Positions 18,789 through 28,422 of a stretch of DNA of 64,000 nt are shown here, one piece after another; position 1 is the stretch's first letter, and each line of letters starts with the position of its first letter. This stretch comes from Bacteroidota bacterium. Lineage in GTDB: Bacteria > Bacteroidota > Bacteroidia > AKYH767-A > OLB10. The notes beneath the pieces are model-generated. The model searched no databases, was not told the DNA's origin, and saw only the letters and a list, made by a program, of their open reading frames with translations. The stretch covers positions 1 to 64,000 of the forward strand of contig JADKFA010000019.1 in NCBI GenBank assembly GCA_016717725.1, in the 5' to 3' direction. A program made the position numbers and the translations under genes.

Positions 18789-20075
18789 TTATTTGTAAGA
18801 GCGTTGAGTAAGTTTAACACTTTCAAACACTAAATCTTCTTTGTGTAATTCTTCTGGCTGGTTGTCGCCTTTGTATTCCCATGCAGCCACATATGCATAG
18901 CCTTCATCATCACGACGCGCTTCGTTTTCTGGTGTTTGATATTCTTCACGGAAATGTCCACCACAACTTTCATTGCGATTTAAAGCATCCACCATCATCA
19001 ACTCGCCTAACTCTAAATAATCAGCAACACGTCCAGCTTTTTCTAAATTCTGATTTAACTCTTGTTCTCCTCCAGGTACCAATAAATTTTCCCAGAATTC
19101 AGCGCGAAGTTTTTTAATTTTTTCAATTCCTGCAGTTAATCCTTCCGCAGTACGACCCATTCCACAATGATTCCACATTAAAAGTCCTAACTCACGATGA
19201 AACTCATGAACGGTTTTCTTTCCTTTTATGTTGAGGAGTTTTTGCAAACGATCTTTTACTTTTTGCTCTGCATCCATAAATTCCGGACTATCATTCGCAA
19301 TAGGAGTACGTTCCACATCCGATAAATAATCGCCAATGGTGTAAGGTAATACGAAGTATCCATCTGCCAAACCTTGCATCAATGCCGAAGCACCTAAGCG
19401 ATTTGCACCATGATCACTAAAATTCGCTTCACCACAGGCATACAATCCTGGAACCGTTGTCATCAAATTATAATCAACCCAAAGTCCGCCCATGGTATAA
19501 TGCACCGCTGGATAAATCATCATCGGCGTTTTGTATGGATTCTCACCTGTGATTTGCTTATACATATCAAACAAGTTTCCGTATTTCGCTTCCACTGCTT
19601 TTTCACCAGTACGTTTAATGACATCACTGAAGTCGAGGTACACCGCTAATCCAGTATTTCCAACACCAAATCCTTTATCACACATATCTTTCGCTGCACG
19701 GGATGCAATATCACGCGGAACTAAATTTCCAAAGGATGGATAGCGTCTTTCTAAATAATAATCTCTTTCTCCTTCTGGAATATCAACGGGCTTGCGTGTA
19801 TCTCCTTTTTGCTTAGGCACCCAAATACGTCCGTCGTTACGCAACGACTCCGACATCAAGGTTAATTTACTTTGATGATCGCCAGAAACTGGAATGCATG
19901 TAGGATGAATTTGTGTGAAGCAAGGGTTACCAAAGTAAGCTCCTTTTTTATGTGCTCTCCAAATGGCAGTTGCATTGGATCCACGCGCATACGTTGTCAA
20001 ATAAAATACATTTCCATATCCACCCGTTAGAACGATTGTCGAGTAATCCACCATATTCACGAGCAAAAGGAACAC
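18789..20075 (-). pseudogene. sdhA: Succinate dehydrogenase flavoprotein subunit, C-terminal fragment (broken sdhA)
   Basis: This 428-residue frame is the C-terminal two thirds of SdhA. It resumes at [14 protein letters not shown] and continues with [16 protein letters not shown] (dicarboxylate-binding His), [31 protein letters not shown] and the capping/helical domain to the normal C-terminus. The first ~10 residues ([13 protein letters not shown]) are an out-of-frame reading of the N-terminal fragment and not SdhA. Compared with the family, about 75 residues between YGGLLDNRS and VLATGGYGN are missing and the frame changes at the junction. As written, the gene could not make a functional flavoprotein. 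A misassembly is an alternative to a genuine deletion. Confidence 0.85.
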
Positions 20076-20466
20076 CTTGCGCCACGCATTGATCGATGAT
20101 GTTTACACTTACTTGTGCTAAACGATGCACGTTTGCTTCACGCGCTCTGTAATCACCGCCTTTCACGGTATCGTAAAACAAACGGTAAACGCTATCACCA
20201 TCGTTGCGATAATTTTTTGCTGCATTAATTCCTCCTTGCGCGGCAATACTGTGCGCACGACGTGGTGAATCTTGAAAGCAAAATGTTTTTACGTTGTATC
20301 CTAGTTCAGCAAGAGAAGCTGCTGCAGAAGCACCCGCTAAACCTGTTCCTACAATGATCACATCGTACTTACGTTTGTTCGCAGGATTAACTAATTTGCA
20401 TTTGAACTTATGATTGTCCCACTTTTCAGAAAGGGGTCCTGCTGGTATTTTTGAATCGAGTTTCAT
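19948..20466 (-). pseudogene. sdhA: Succinate dehydrogenase flavoprotein subunit, N-terminal fragment (broken sdhA)
   Basis: A 172-residue frame holding the N-terminal FAD-binding part of Sdh[26 protein letters not shown] (dinucleotide fold), [16 protein letters not shown] (flavinylation-region His) and [16 protein letters not shown]. Homology stops at about residue 146; the remaining [16 protein letters not shown] is the C-terminal fragment read in the wrong frame. The junction lies near 20035-20050. The gene begins 17 bp after the sdhC stop, in normal Bacteroidota sdhCAB order. Confidence 0.85.
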
Positions 20467-20483
20467 TCGATGAAGGTCTTTAA

Positions 20484-21269
20484 TTAACGAGTTAAGAAAT
20501 AAATGGGCATGGCAGCAAATAAGGCGGGAATGATAATCGCAAATACAAATGTTCCAATGCCCTTAATAAGTCCTTGGTAATTTTTTCCACGAAGGCTCAA
20601 CGTTTGAAATGCACTTTGGAAGCCGTGAAGTAAATGATAAGAAAGTCCTAACATGCTAATTACATAAAAGGCAACTACGAGCGGATCTTTAAAAGCAGTT
20701 TCAACAACACCATAAAGATTTTTACAGATTATAATTTTGTTTCCCATATAATCCATGGTAGCAGGTTTCAAATGTTGTGCCTTAGCATCCGCAGCGGTAA
20801 TCACTTCTTCTTTCAAAATATTATCGGTGGTGGCTTCCACTACGTATGTCTTCCAATCCATCTCCCCAAACTTGTATTCATACCAAAAGTGGATAAGATG
20901 CGTCGCGATAAAGATGAGAAGGATGGTTCCTAAGATCCCCATATTGCGAGAAGCCCAAGTAGTGCCCGTATTATTTTTCTTCCCTTCGTATTTTACAGGA
21001 CGAGCCTTCATGTTCTTTGCTAACAGATAAAATCCATTAATAGCGTGAATAATGATGGTCGCATAAAGTAGGTAGGAGATAATTTTGATAGGAGGAAAAG
21101 TGGTCATGAAAACCGTGTATTGGTTAAATGCCAAGCCTCCATCGTCTTTAAATAAAGCTAAATTGCCTGATACATGGACGATTAGGAAAAGACTTAGGAA
21201 GAGCCCCGTCAAGGCCATCAACCACTTTTTCCCTACGGATGAGTTGAGAAACTCAAATAAATTTGTCAT
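20484..21269 (-). CDS. sdhC: Succinate dehydrogenase cytochrome b subunit
   Basis: A 261-residue five-helix diheme cytochrome b558-type subunit of complex II, as in Bacteroidota fumarate reductases. It begins [37 protein letters not shown], where the His of IVHVSGN is a heme ligand; further helix His residues include [21 protein letters not shown] and [15 protein letters not shown]. The open frame extends to 21374, but the added residues are polar and unlike the family. The start at 21269 is preferred and has a TAnnTTTG element 29 nt upstream. It leads the sdhCAB operon. Confidence 0.93.
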   Translation of the reverse strand: MTNLFEFLNSSVGKKWLMALTGLFLSLFLIVHVSGNLALFKDDGGLAFNQYTVFMTTFPPIKIISYLLYATIIIHAINGFYLLAKNMKARPVKYEGKKNNTGTTWASRNMGILGTILLIFIATHLIHFWYEYKFGEMDWKTYVVEATTDNILKEEVITAADAKAQHLKPATMDYMGNKIIICKNLYGVVETAFKDPLVVAFYVISMLGLSYHLLHGFQSAFQTLSLRGKNYQGLIKGIGTFVFAIIIPALFAAMPIYFLTR

Positions 21270-21298
21270 AATTCTTAGATATTCTAGGATAATAGAAG

Positions 21299-21306
21299 CA
21301 AAATTA
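21299..21306 (-). promoter_or_regulatory. -7 promoter element for the sdhCAB operon
   Basis: TAATTTTG on the minus strand, 29 nt before the ATG at 21269. A second match, TAAATTTG, lies further upstream at 21332-21339 and may be an alternative start site. The rest of the 312-bp divergent spacer (21270-21581) shows nothing else except the pepP promoter. Confidence 0.5.
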
Positions 21307-21524
21307 GAGCGAATAGTCGCTTTAGATGCTGCAAATTTAATTGTAATTTGTTTTGATGGGCTTCCGTGTCCCATTTTTTTATTGAGTTTTTAATGGAGGG
21401 CATTGACCAAGGCTAAAAATTCTTTTTTAAACAGGTCTTGTTTGATGAATATCATAATTGTAATTTTACAAATCATAGTAAACAATTTAGTAATGAGAAT
21501 GTTTAGTAAGAAAGAGGTATTGAT

Positions 21525-21532
21525 TATATTTG
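21525..21532 (+). promoter_or_regulatory. -7 promoter element for pepP
   Basis: TATATTTG matches TAnnTTTG, 49 nt before the ATG at 21582. Confidence 0.5.
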
Positions 21533-21581
21533 CATTCTCCAAATAATTAAAATAAATTTTTACTTAAAAACCAATCTACAC

Positions 21582-22763
21582 ATGAAATATACATCTATAG
21601 ACTCTCAGCTTTTTGTTGAGAACCGACAACGATTCATCTCTAAACTAAAGCCAAAGTCAATCGCATTTTTGAATGCCAATGATGAAATGCCTCGAAATGG
21701 TGATGCCAATTACCTCTATCGTCAAAATTCCGATCTGTTTTACCTCAGTGGGATCGATCAAGAACAAACAATTTTGGTTTTATTTCCTGATGCACCCCTC
21801 CCTCGCTATAGGGAGATTTTGTTTGTAAGAAAAACGAATGAGCATATTGCTATTTGGGAAGGACATAAATATACAAAGGATGAGGCGCGTGCTGCATCAG
21901 GAATTCAAAGTGTTTACTGGTTGGATGATTATAATAGTATAATCCCAATGCTGATGAATCATTGCGAAAATATTTATGTAAATATGAACGAGAATGATCG
22001 TTTCTCCTCCGAAGTACCTTATCGTGATTTGCGTTTTGCTCAAGGTATGAAAGCGATCTATACGGGTCATCATTTCGAACGACTCGGTCCTCTATTGGCT
22101 TCTCTTCGCGCTATCAAGCACGACATCGAAATTAAATTGATGCAAAGAGCAATGGATATTACTGAAAAGGCATTTCGTAGAGTGTTGCGTTATGTGAAGC
22201 CTGGTGTGATGGAGTATGAAATTGAAGCTGAAATTATTCATGAATTCATTCGTAAGCGTGCAAACGGTCATGCGTATAATCCTATCATCGCCTCAGGTCC
22301 TAGTGCTTGTGTTTTGCATTATAATGAAAATAACAGGGAGTGTAAAGCGGGAGATGTTATCTTGATGGATTTCGGTGCAGAGTATGCTAATTACGCTGCT
22401 GATTTAACAAGATGTGTTCCTGTAAGTGGCGAGTTTACACAACGTCAACGCGATGTGTATAATGCCGTTTTAAGAGTGATGAAAGGCGCTACTAAAATGT
22501 TGGTTCCAGGAAATACCATCGAGAAGTATCATGTGGAAGTTGGATTGTTGATGGAAGCTGAATTGCTCGATTTAGGACTGATTTCTAAGAGTGATATTAA
22601 AACCAAAATCCAGAATTGCCCGCCTATAAAAAGTATTTTATGCATGGCACCTCGCATTTCCTCGGACTTGATGTGCACGATATTGGCAATCGCTACGAAC
22701 CGATGCAACCTGGTATGGTTTTCACTTGCGAACCTGGTATTTATATCCCCGAAGAAGGTCTAG
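21582..22763 (+). CDS. pepP: Xaa-Pro aminopeptidase (aminopeptidase P), main fragment before frameshift
   Basis: This frame holds the N-terminal creatinase-like domain (QNSDLFYLSGIDQEQTILVLF) and most of the pita-bread metallopeptidase domain of aminopeptidase P, which releases N-terminal residues next to proline. The di-metal site is partly present: PIIASGPSACVLHYNENN, VILMDFGAEYANYAADLTR. Homology ends at IKTKIQN (about base 22615); the last ~50 residues are out-of-frame translation. The continuation PAYKKYFMHGTSHFLG is found one base out of register at 22618 onward. Restoring one G (TTGG for TTG at ~22618) would give a continuous protein of about 439 residues. The single-base loss may be a sequencing error. 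Confidence 0.88.
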   Translation: MKYTSIDSQLFVENRQRFISKLKPKSIAFLNANDEMPRNGDANYLYRQNSDLFYLSGIDQEQTILVLFPDAPLPRYREILFVRKTNEHIAIWEGHKYTKDEARAASGIQSVYWLDDYNSIIPMLMNHCENIYVNMNENDRFSSEVPYRDLRFAQGMKAIYTGHHFERLGPLLASLRAIKHDIEIKLMQRAMDITEKAFRRVLRYVKPGVMEYEIEAEIIHEFIRKRANGHAYNPIIASGPSACVLHYNENNRECKAGDVILMDFGAEYANYAADLTRCVPVSGEFTQRQRDVYNAVLRVMKGATKMLVPGNTIEKYHVEVGLLMEAELLDLGLISKSDIKTKIQNCPPIKSILCMAPRISSDLMCTILAIATNRCNLVWFSLANLVFISPKKV

Positions 22764-22900
22764 GTATTCGATTGGAAAATGATATTTTAGTTACCTCAAA
22801 AGATCCAGTAGATTTAATGGCTTCTATCCCTGTAGAAATTGAAGATATAGAAGAATTAATGAGAGAAGCCGCCGAAGCTCGATCTGTATCGCATAAATAA
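22616..22900 (+). CDS. pepP: Xaa-Pro aminopeptidase, C-terminal fragment after frameshift
   Basis: A frame holding the end of aminopeptidase P: PAYKKYFMHGTSHFLGLDVHDIG supplies metal-site His residues, GMVFTCEPGIYIPEEGLGIRLENDILVT supplies two Glu ligands, and the normal C-terminus follows. It has no start of its own and is only meaningful as the continuation of the upstream frame. Confidence 0.85.
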   Translation: MPAYKKYFMHGTSHFLGLDVHDIGNRYEPMQPGMVFTCEPGIYIPEEGLGIRLENDILVTSKDPVDLMASIPVEIEDIEELMREAAEARSVSHK

Positions 22901-22969
22901 TTTCTTTATTGCTTTAATAATAGACTGAGCGAAGAAGAGTTCAATCTTAGAAGTGCGCTCGCCTAGAAG

Positions 22970-23285
22970 GCACCAAGGCCTGCTGGCAGGCAGACGCGAA
23001 GTCTGCGCTATGATAAATTTTCTCGCAGAGGCGCAAAGGCGCGAAGGCTGTGCTATGATAAATTTTCTCGCAGAGGCACAGAGGCGCGAAGGCTGCGCTA
23101 TGATAAATTTTCTCGCAGAGGCGCAAAGGCGCGAAGGCTGCGCTATGATAAATTTTCTCGCAGAGGCACAGAGGCTCGAAGGCTGCGCTATGATAAATTT
23201 TCTCGCAGAGGCGCAAAGGCAAAAGGCTGCACTATGATATTTTTTCTCGCAGAGGCCAGAGGCGCGAAGGCTGCGATAAAACAAA
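22970..23285. repeat. 45-bp tandem repeat array (six units)
   Basis: Six consecutive units begin at about 23011, 23056, 23101, 23146, 23191 and 23235 (period 45, the last step 44), preceded and followed by partial units. Each unit contains TGATAAATTTTCTCGCAGAG, then GGCGCAAAGGCGCGAAGGCTG with minor variants. Because 45 is a multiple of three, both strands stay open and give spurious Arg/Ala-rich frames (about 22856-23443), which I do not regard as genes. Single diverged copies occur near 16.2 kb. The whole spacer 22901-23327 has no other content. Confidence 0.85.
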
Positions 23286-23291
23286 ATGGGC

Positions 23292-23329
23292 AAAGCCCAG
23301 AAGCGTGCGAAGCTCTGCTTCTGGGCTTT
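23292..23329 (-). terminator. Strong inverted repeat after the radical SAM gene, probable terminator
   Basis: AAAGCCCAGAAGC (23292-23304) and GCTTCTGGGCTTT (23317-23329) form a 13-bp perfect stem with a 12-nt loop, overlapping the radical SAM stop codon. On the minus strand the stem is followed by a T-rich stretch (GCCCATTTTGTTTT). It also lies at the edge of the 45-bp array and could instead be another palindromic repeat. Confidence 0.45.
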
Positions 23330-24350
23330 ACGACCAAACCTTTGTCCCCTCTGTACAATTCTTACACATCTCAATTTCGTTTCGTGAACGAAGCACCGAA
23401 GCTCGAAATTCTTGGTAGTTGGAATTCTGCCATAATTCAGCAAAGGGTTGCTCTTTTAGACTTCCCATATTGTACATGGCATCTTTATCAAAGCAGCAAG
23501 GCACCACTCTTCCGTCCCAAGTAATCACGCAGCTATGCCATAACTTCCAGCAATGATTTAAAAGTTGGTTTTTTATTTTATAAGTGCCGTCTTTTTGTTT
23601 TTTATAACGAGCATACTTTTCATTCTCGGGAATTAAATCATTTCCTTTTTCAAAATCGTAAACCTGAGCTGTTTTTAATCCAACTTCATCTACTCCCAAT
23701 TCTTTGGCGAGCTGATGTACTTCTGCAATTTGATGTTCGTTGGGCTTCACTACTAAAAATTGAAAAATAATATGTGGAGTGGAAGAGCCCAATTCTTTTT
23801 TCCATTTTACGATGTTCTTTGTGCCCTCAATTACTTTTTCGAGTTTGCCTCCAATTCGATATTGCTCATATACTTCTTGCGTAGTTCCATCAATGGAAAT
23901 GATCAATCGATCGAGACCAGATTCAATCGTCTTCTTTGCATTTTCATCTGTGAGATAATGTGCATTGGTGGAAGTAGCCGTGTAAATTCCTTTGCTTGAA
24001 GCATACTTTACCAACTCTAAGAATTTTGGATTTAAATAAGGTTCTCCCTGAAAATAAAAGATTAAATACCACAAAGTATCTTTTACTTCATCGATCACTT
24101 TTTTGAAAAAATTTTCATCTAACATCCCCGTTGGACGAGAGAAAGCACGTAATCCACTCGGACATTCCGGACAGCGTAAATTACAAGATGTGGTAGGTTC
24201 AAACGATAAAACAATCGGCATTCCCCATTGAACTGGTTTGCCCATCCATTTTGAATAATAGTAGCTGGCTACTACTTTACTCGCATTCATTATTCTGCTG
24301 GGCTTCGACTTGAAAAGGAAATTAAGTCCGTCACGTAAATTCTTGTTCAT
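23328..24350 (-). CDS. Radical SAM/SPASM domain protein
   Basis: A 340-residue radical SAM enzyme. The [4Fe-4S]-SAM motif is CNLRCPEC (C56, C60, C63), preceded by IVLSFEPTTS. The barrel continues with LIFYFQGEPYLNP, TSTNAHYLTDE and RLIISIDGTTQEVYEQYR. The C-terminal SPASM region has CWKLWHSCVITWDGRVVPCCFD and CKNCTEG, enough Cys for at least one auxiliary cluster. Such proteins modify peptides, proteins or small molecules. Here no obvious substrate peptide or partner is adjacent: the next upstream gene is the divergent MMPL transporter. This class is also common near polysaccharide genes in Bacteroidota. Confidence 0.88.
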   Translation of the reverse strand: MNKNLRDGLNFLFKSKPSRIMNASKVVASYYYSKWMGKPVQWGMPIVLSFEPTTSCNLRCPECPSGLRAFSRPTGMLDENFFKKVIDEVKDTLWYLIFYFQGEPYLNPKFLELVKYASSKGIYTATSTNAHYLTDENAKKTIESGLDRLIISIDGTTQEVYEQYRIGGKLEKVIEGTKNIVKWKKELGSSTPHIIFQFLVVKPNEHQIAEVHQLAKELGVDEVGLKTAQVYDFEKGNDLIPENEKYARYKKQKDGTYKIKNQLLNHCWKLWHSCVITWDGRVVPCCFDKDAMYNMGSLKEQPFAELWQNSNYQEFRASVLRSRNEIEMCKNCTEGTKVWS

Positions 24351-24555
24351 CGGCGATAAAGTTAAGGATGAATCAGCTAGGATCTGTAAAATAATCGAGA
24401 AGTATAATTGATTTGTTGCATTTACTCTTTTTCTTTAGATGGATTTATCACTAGAATTTAGATAAATATGCAAATCTTGACTGCTATAATTAGTTATTAT
24501 TTTTCGCCTTTTGACCTTCTTGCCAATGTGAATTTTGATACTTTTACCACGACTT

Positions 24556-26964
24556 ATGTTTACCTGGCTCGCTCGAATTATTTTGCGCAACCGTCTATTA
24601 TTCATTGTATTAATAGGTGTGACAACTCTTTTTATGGGGTACAAAGCGACTACGATCCAACTTTCATATGATTTTGCCAGAATCCTACCTGAAACAGATG
24701 AGGACTTTAAAGCCTATGAATCGTTTAAAGGCCGTTTTGGTGAAGATGGAAGTGTCATGGTGCTGGGAGTGGAAGACAAGAATTTCTACACGCTGAAAAA
24801 ATTTGGAGATTGGTATCGATTGGGTGAAGAGATTAAATCGATGGATGGTATCGAGGAAGTAGTCTCCTTGGCTCGCTTGTATAATGTAATCAAGAATGAT
24901 TCGGCGCGTAAATTCGAGATGAAACCCATCGTTGCGCACGAACCCATTTCTCAAACGGAAGTTGATAGTATCAAAACAGAAATTGAAAAGTTACCTTTTT
25001 ATGATGGATTTATCCGGAACTCTCAAACAGGAGCTACCGTGATGGCTATCACTTTCGATAAAAGTAAACTCAATACAAAGAATAGAATTAGTGTCGTTAA
25101 CCAAATCAAGGAGAAAGCTGAAGCATTTGGTTTGAGTAATAAGTTGGATGTGCACATTAGCGGACTTCCTTACATCCGAACTGCAATTACCAGTAAGGTG
25201 GTTGAAGAAATGAAACTGTTTATGTTGTTGGCGGTGTTGGTCACTGCCATTGTACTCTTTATTTTTTTTAGAAATTTTCAAGTTCTTTTTTTCTCACTTA
25301 TTGTTGTGTTCGTTAGTGTAATTTGGTCGATAGGAATTATTGCTTTGCTCGGATATAAAATCACCATTTTAAGTGGATTGATTCCTCCTCTCATTATTGT
25401 CATCGGTAGTCCAAGTGCTATTCTACTGTTGAATAAATATCAAGTGGAGTACAGTCGGCACAATTCCCAGGCAAAGGCATTGGCTCGAATGGTTCAACGA
25501 ATTGGATTAACAACATTTTTAGCAAATGTTACAACGTCAATAGGATTCTTTGTTTTCTATTTTACGCACAGTAGAATTTTAATGGAGTTTGGATTAGTTG
25601 CTGCAATTAACGTGATGGCCACTTGGCTAATTTCGTTGATCTTAATCCCAATCGTATATAGTTATTTAGCTCCTCCCGATGTTAAACATCTAAAACATTT
25701 ACAAGCTCCTCGACTAAATAAATTATTGTCGAATGTCGATAAATGGGTGCATTTGCATCCTAAATATATTTATGTGAGTGTGAGTGTTATTATGCTGATT
25801 AGTTTTTATGGAATTTCTAAAATTTCAACCAATGGATTTGTAGTAGATGATCTTCCCAAAAAGGATCCTGTTTATTTGGATATGAAATTTTTTGAAAATA
25901 ATTTTAAAGGAGTTCTTCCACTCGAGTTTTCAATTAATACACTGGAACCAGGTGGTGCTTTAAAACAAACTACACTGCAAAAAATAAATCGATTGCAGAA
26001 AATGTTATATCAATATCCTATCTTTTCAAAACCTCTTTCAGTGGTGGATGGTATTAAATTTTCTTATCAAGCGTATCATGATAATGATCCGCGCTTTCAT
26101 ATTTTACCCGGGACCATTCAACTCGCCGAAATGTCGAGTTTCGCTGGTGATATGAATGGGAAAGGACAAGCATTCAAAAGTTTTATCGATAGTAATCGTC
26201 AAATTACTAGAGTGAGTGTTCAAATGGCAGATATCGGCTCGCTTAAGATGGAAAAGATGTTGAACGATTTACGCCCACGTGTCGATTCTATATTTCCAAC
26301 GGATAAATATGAAACAATCATTACTGGGAATAGCCTTATTTTCTTGAAAGGGAATAATTATATGTTCAAGAATTTGATGGAAAGTATTCTCTTGGCTATC
26401 GTGCTTATCTCAATTATTATGGTTACCCTTTTTATGTCGATTCGAATGATTTTAATTTCGATTGTACCAAGTCTCATCCCGTTAATTATTACTGCTGGAC
26501 TGATGGGATTTTTTCATATTTCTTTGAAGCCATCTACAATTTTAATTTTCAGTATAGCATTTGGAATGGCATCTGACCAAACCATTTATTTCCTGACAAA
26601 GTACCGTCATGAAATGCGAACCAATCCCGTCATGAGTATTTCGAATGCGGTAACCATGACAATTCGAGAAACTGGAGTAAGTATGGTTTACACTTCCGTA
26701 ATTTTATTTTTCGGATTTTTTATCTTTAGTGCCAGTGGCTTTGGAGGAACTTCTTCTCTTGGGAAATTACTTAGTATTACGTTGTTGGTAGCTATGGTAG
26801 CGAATATTATTGTATTGCCTGCTTTTTTACTGAGCCTAGAGCGCCGACTTACCACCAAAGCTTTTTTAGCCGAACCGTTTTTTGAAACCAACGATGAAGA
26901 AGAAGATATTGATCGCGAAAGCCTATCCATTCGAAAAGATCAACAAGAGGATGAGCTAAGTTAG
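24556..26964 (+). CDS. MMPL/RND family transporter (HAE3-like)
   Basis: An 802-residue polytopic membrane protein with the duplicated RND topology: one helix, a ~160-residue periplasmic domain, five helices, then the same pattern again. Signature stretches are SGLPYIRTAITSKVVEEMKLFMLLAVLVTAIVLF in the first half and the sterol-sensing-like block IFSIAFGMASDQTIYFLTKYRHEM in the second. The family exports lipids or hydrophobic compounds using the proton gradient. The ATG at 24556 (MFTWLARIILRNR) is preferred over a TTG at 24535 because it matches the family start. The C-terminal tail is acidic. Neighbouring genes are not obviously partners. Confidence 0.87.
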   Translation: MFTWLARIILRNRLLFIVLIGVTTLFMGYKATTIQLSYDFARILPETDEDFKAYESFKGRFGEDGSVMVLGVEDKNFYTLKKFGDWYRLGEEIKSMDGIEEVVSLARLYNVIKNDSARKFEMKPIVAHEPISQTEVDSIKTEIEKLPFYDGFIRNSQTGATVMAITFDKSKLNTKNRISVVNQIKEKAEAFGLSNKLDVHISGLPYIRTAITSKVVEEMKLFMLLAVLVTAIVLFIFFRNFQVLFFSLIVVFVSVIWSIGIIALLGYKITILSGLIPPLIIVIGSPSAILLLNKYQVEYSRHNSQAKALARMVQRIGLTTFLANVTTSIGFFVFYFTHSRILMEFGLVAAINVMATWLISLILIPIVYSYLAPPDVKHLKHLQAPRLNKLLSNVDKWVHLHPKYIYVSVSVIMLISFYGISKISTNGFVVDDLPKKDPVYLDMKFFENNFKGVLPLEFSINTLEPGGALKQTTLQKINRLQKMLYQYPIFSKPLSVVDGIKFSYQAYHDNDPRFHILPGTIQLAEMSSFAGDMNGKGQAFKSFIDSNRQITRVSVQMADIGSLKMEKMLNDLRPRVDSIFPTDKYETIITGNSLIFLKGNNYMFKNLMESILLAIVLISIIMVTLFMSIRMILISIVPSLIPLIITAGLMGFFHISLKPSTILIFSIAFGMASDQTIYFLTKYRHEMRTNPVMSISNAVTMTIRETGVSMVYTSVILFFGFFIFSASGFGGTSSLGKLLSITLLVAMVANIIVLPAFLLSLERRLTTKAFLAEPFFETNDEEEDIDRESLSIRKDQQEDELS

Positions 26965-27080
26965 TAAATTTTGGAAAAAATGTAGTTTTGGTTTAGCTGT
27001 TGACACTAGTGGGGGTTTGAAATTTATCCAACTTTTTTTTATTATTTTCGTATGATAGTTTTACTAGATATTATTGACCT

Positions 27081-27947
27081 ATGAAAGGAATTATATTAGC
27101 CGGCGGCTCTGGAACACGATTGCATCCTTTAACTATAGCAGTGAGTAAACAACTCATGCCTGTATATGATAAGCCGATGATTTATTATCCGCTTAGCGTA
27201 TTAATGATGGCGGGAATAAGTGAAATTTTAATCATCACAACTCCTCACGATCAAGTCATGTTTAAAAAGTTACTTGGCGATGGAAAAGAATTGGGTTGTA
27301 ATTTTCAATATGCTATTCAATCCGAACCAAATGGATTGGCGCAAGCATTTGTGATTGGTGAATCATTTATCGGAAATGATAATGTTGCTTTGATATTAGG
27401 TGATAATATATTTTATGGAACTGGGCTCGAACAATTGTTGCAGGAAAATAGTAATCCGAGTGGTGGAGTGGTTTTCGCTTATCATGTTAGTGATCCAGAA
27501 AGGTATGGCGTGGTTGAGTTTGATAAGAATAATAAAGCACTCAGTATTGAAGAAAAACCCACTTCTCCAAAGTCAAATTATGCCGTGCCCGGACTCTATT
27601 TTTATGATAATGATGTCATCGAAATTGCCAAATCATTAAAGCCAAGTCCACGCGGTGAATATGAAATTACTGATGTCAATAAACATTATCTGGAAGCAGG
27701 AAAATTAAAAGTTGGAATTCTTGATAAAGGTACTGCATGGCTCGATACGGGAACCTTTGAATCTCTAATGCAAGCTGCCCAGTTTGTTCAAGTGATTGAA
27801 GAACGTCAAGGGTTGAAGATAGGTTGTATTGAAGAAATTGCTTGTAGAATGGGCTTTATTGATAAATCTCAGCTTAAAAAGTTGGCGCTTCCGCTGATTA
27901 AAAGTGGTTATGGAAAATATCTTTTAGCTTTTTCAGAAGAAATGTAA
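27081..27947 (+). CDS. rfbA: Glucose-1-phosphate thymidylyltransferase
   Basis: A 288-residue nucleotidyltransferase that makes dTDP-glucose from glucose-1-phosphate and dTTP, the first step to dTDP-rhamnose and other deoxysugars. The N-terminus [18 protein letters not shown] is the nucleotide-binding signature. [26 protein letters not shown] residues ([13 protein letters not shown]), [16 protein letters not shown] and [16 protein letters not shown] are all family motifs. The length is normal. rfbB, rfbC and rfbD are not in the window; a distinct sugar-nucleotide epimerase follows 220 bp downstream. Confidence 0.96.
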   Translation: MKGIILAGGSGTRLHPLTIAVSKQLMPVYDKPMIYYPLSVLMMAGISEILIITTPHDQVMFKKLLGDGKELGCNFQYAIQSEPNGLAQAFVIGESFIGNDNVALILGDNIFYGTGLEQLLQENSNPSGGVVFAYHVSDPERYGVVEFDKNNKALSIEEKPTSPKSNYAVPGLYFYDNDVIEIAKSLKPSPRGEYEITDVNKHYLEAGKLKVGILDKGTAWLDTGTFESLMQAAQFVQVIEERQGLKIGCIEEIACRMGFIDKSQLKKLALPLIKSGYGKYLLAFSEEM

Positions 27948-28170
27948 AGTACTTACCTCGTTTGCTTAGTCCTTGACCTTCAGAATTGACTCACTTACCA
28001 AATAATTGAAAATCGTATTTTAGGTTGTGGACGTTGATGTTTTTTTTATTTAAATTTTACTGATTTCACTATAAAATTCACTAATTTCGTATTTGATAAG
28101 TGTGGGTACGCGATGCTCCATTTATTTAATACACAACCCAAATTCAATAGTTTACAAATAGCATACTTTC

Positions 28171-28422
28171 ATGCAAAGAAAAATACTTGTCACAGGTGGC
28201 GCAGGATTCGTAGCAAGTAGCCTTGCTCAACGTCTCGCTGATAACCCCGATAATTATGTTGTTATCGTCGATAATTTGTTAACTGGCGATATCCTAAAAT
28301 TACCAATCTCTATTCATGATAATGTTCGATTTATTAAGGCTGATGTAAATAGCTTTAATGATATATCATCCATTTTTGCATCTTTTCTTTTGATTATGTA
28401 TTTCATTACGCAGCATTGGTAG
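28171..28422 (+). CDS. NAD-dependent sugar-nucleotide epimerase/dehydratase, N-terminal fragment before frameshift
   Basis: This frame holds the NAD-binding start of an extended short-chain dehydrogenase: ILVTGGAGFVASSLAQRLAD with the GxxGxxx motif and VVIVDNLLTGD. Homology ends near ISSIFASF; the correct continuation FDYVFHYAALVGVKRT lies one base out of register. Adding one T in the run at 28383-28391 restores a single protein of about 313 residues. Confidence 0.85.
   Translation: MQRKILVTGGAGFVASSLAQRLADNPDNYVVIVDNLLTGDILKLPISIHDNVRFIKADVNSFNDISSIFASFLLIMYFITQHW

Noticed and set aside
21270..21374. Longer N-terminus for sdhC
   Set aside because: The extra residues do not resemble the cytochrome b family, whose conserved start is [16 protein letters not shown], and they contain the promoter element at 21299-21306.
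22856..23524. Overlapping open frames on both strands (about 91-195 residues)
   Set aside because: They are artefacts of the 45-bp tandem repeat, whose period is a multiple of three; repeated residues merely translate the DNA repeat and there is no start context.
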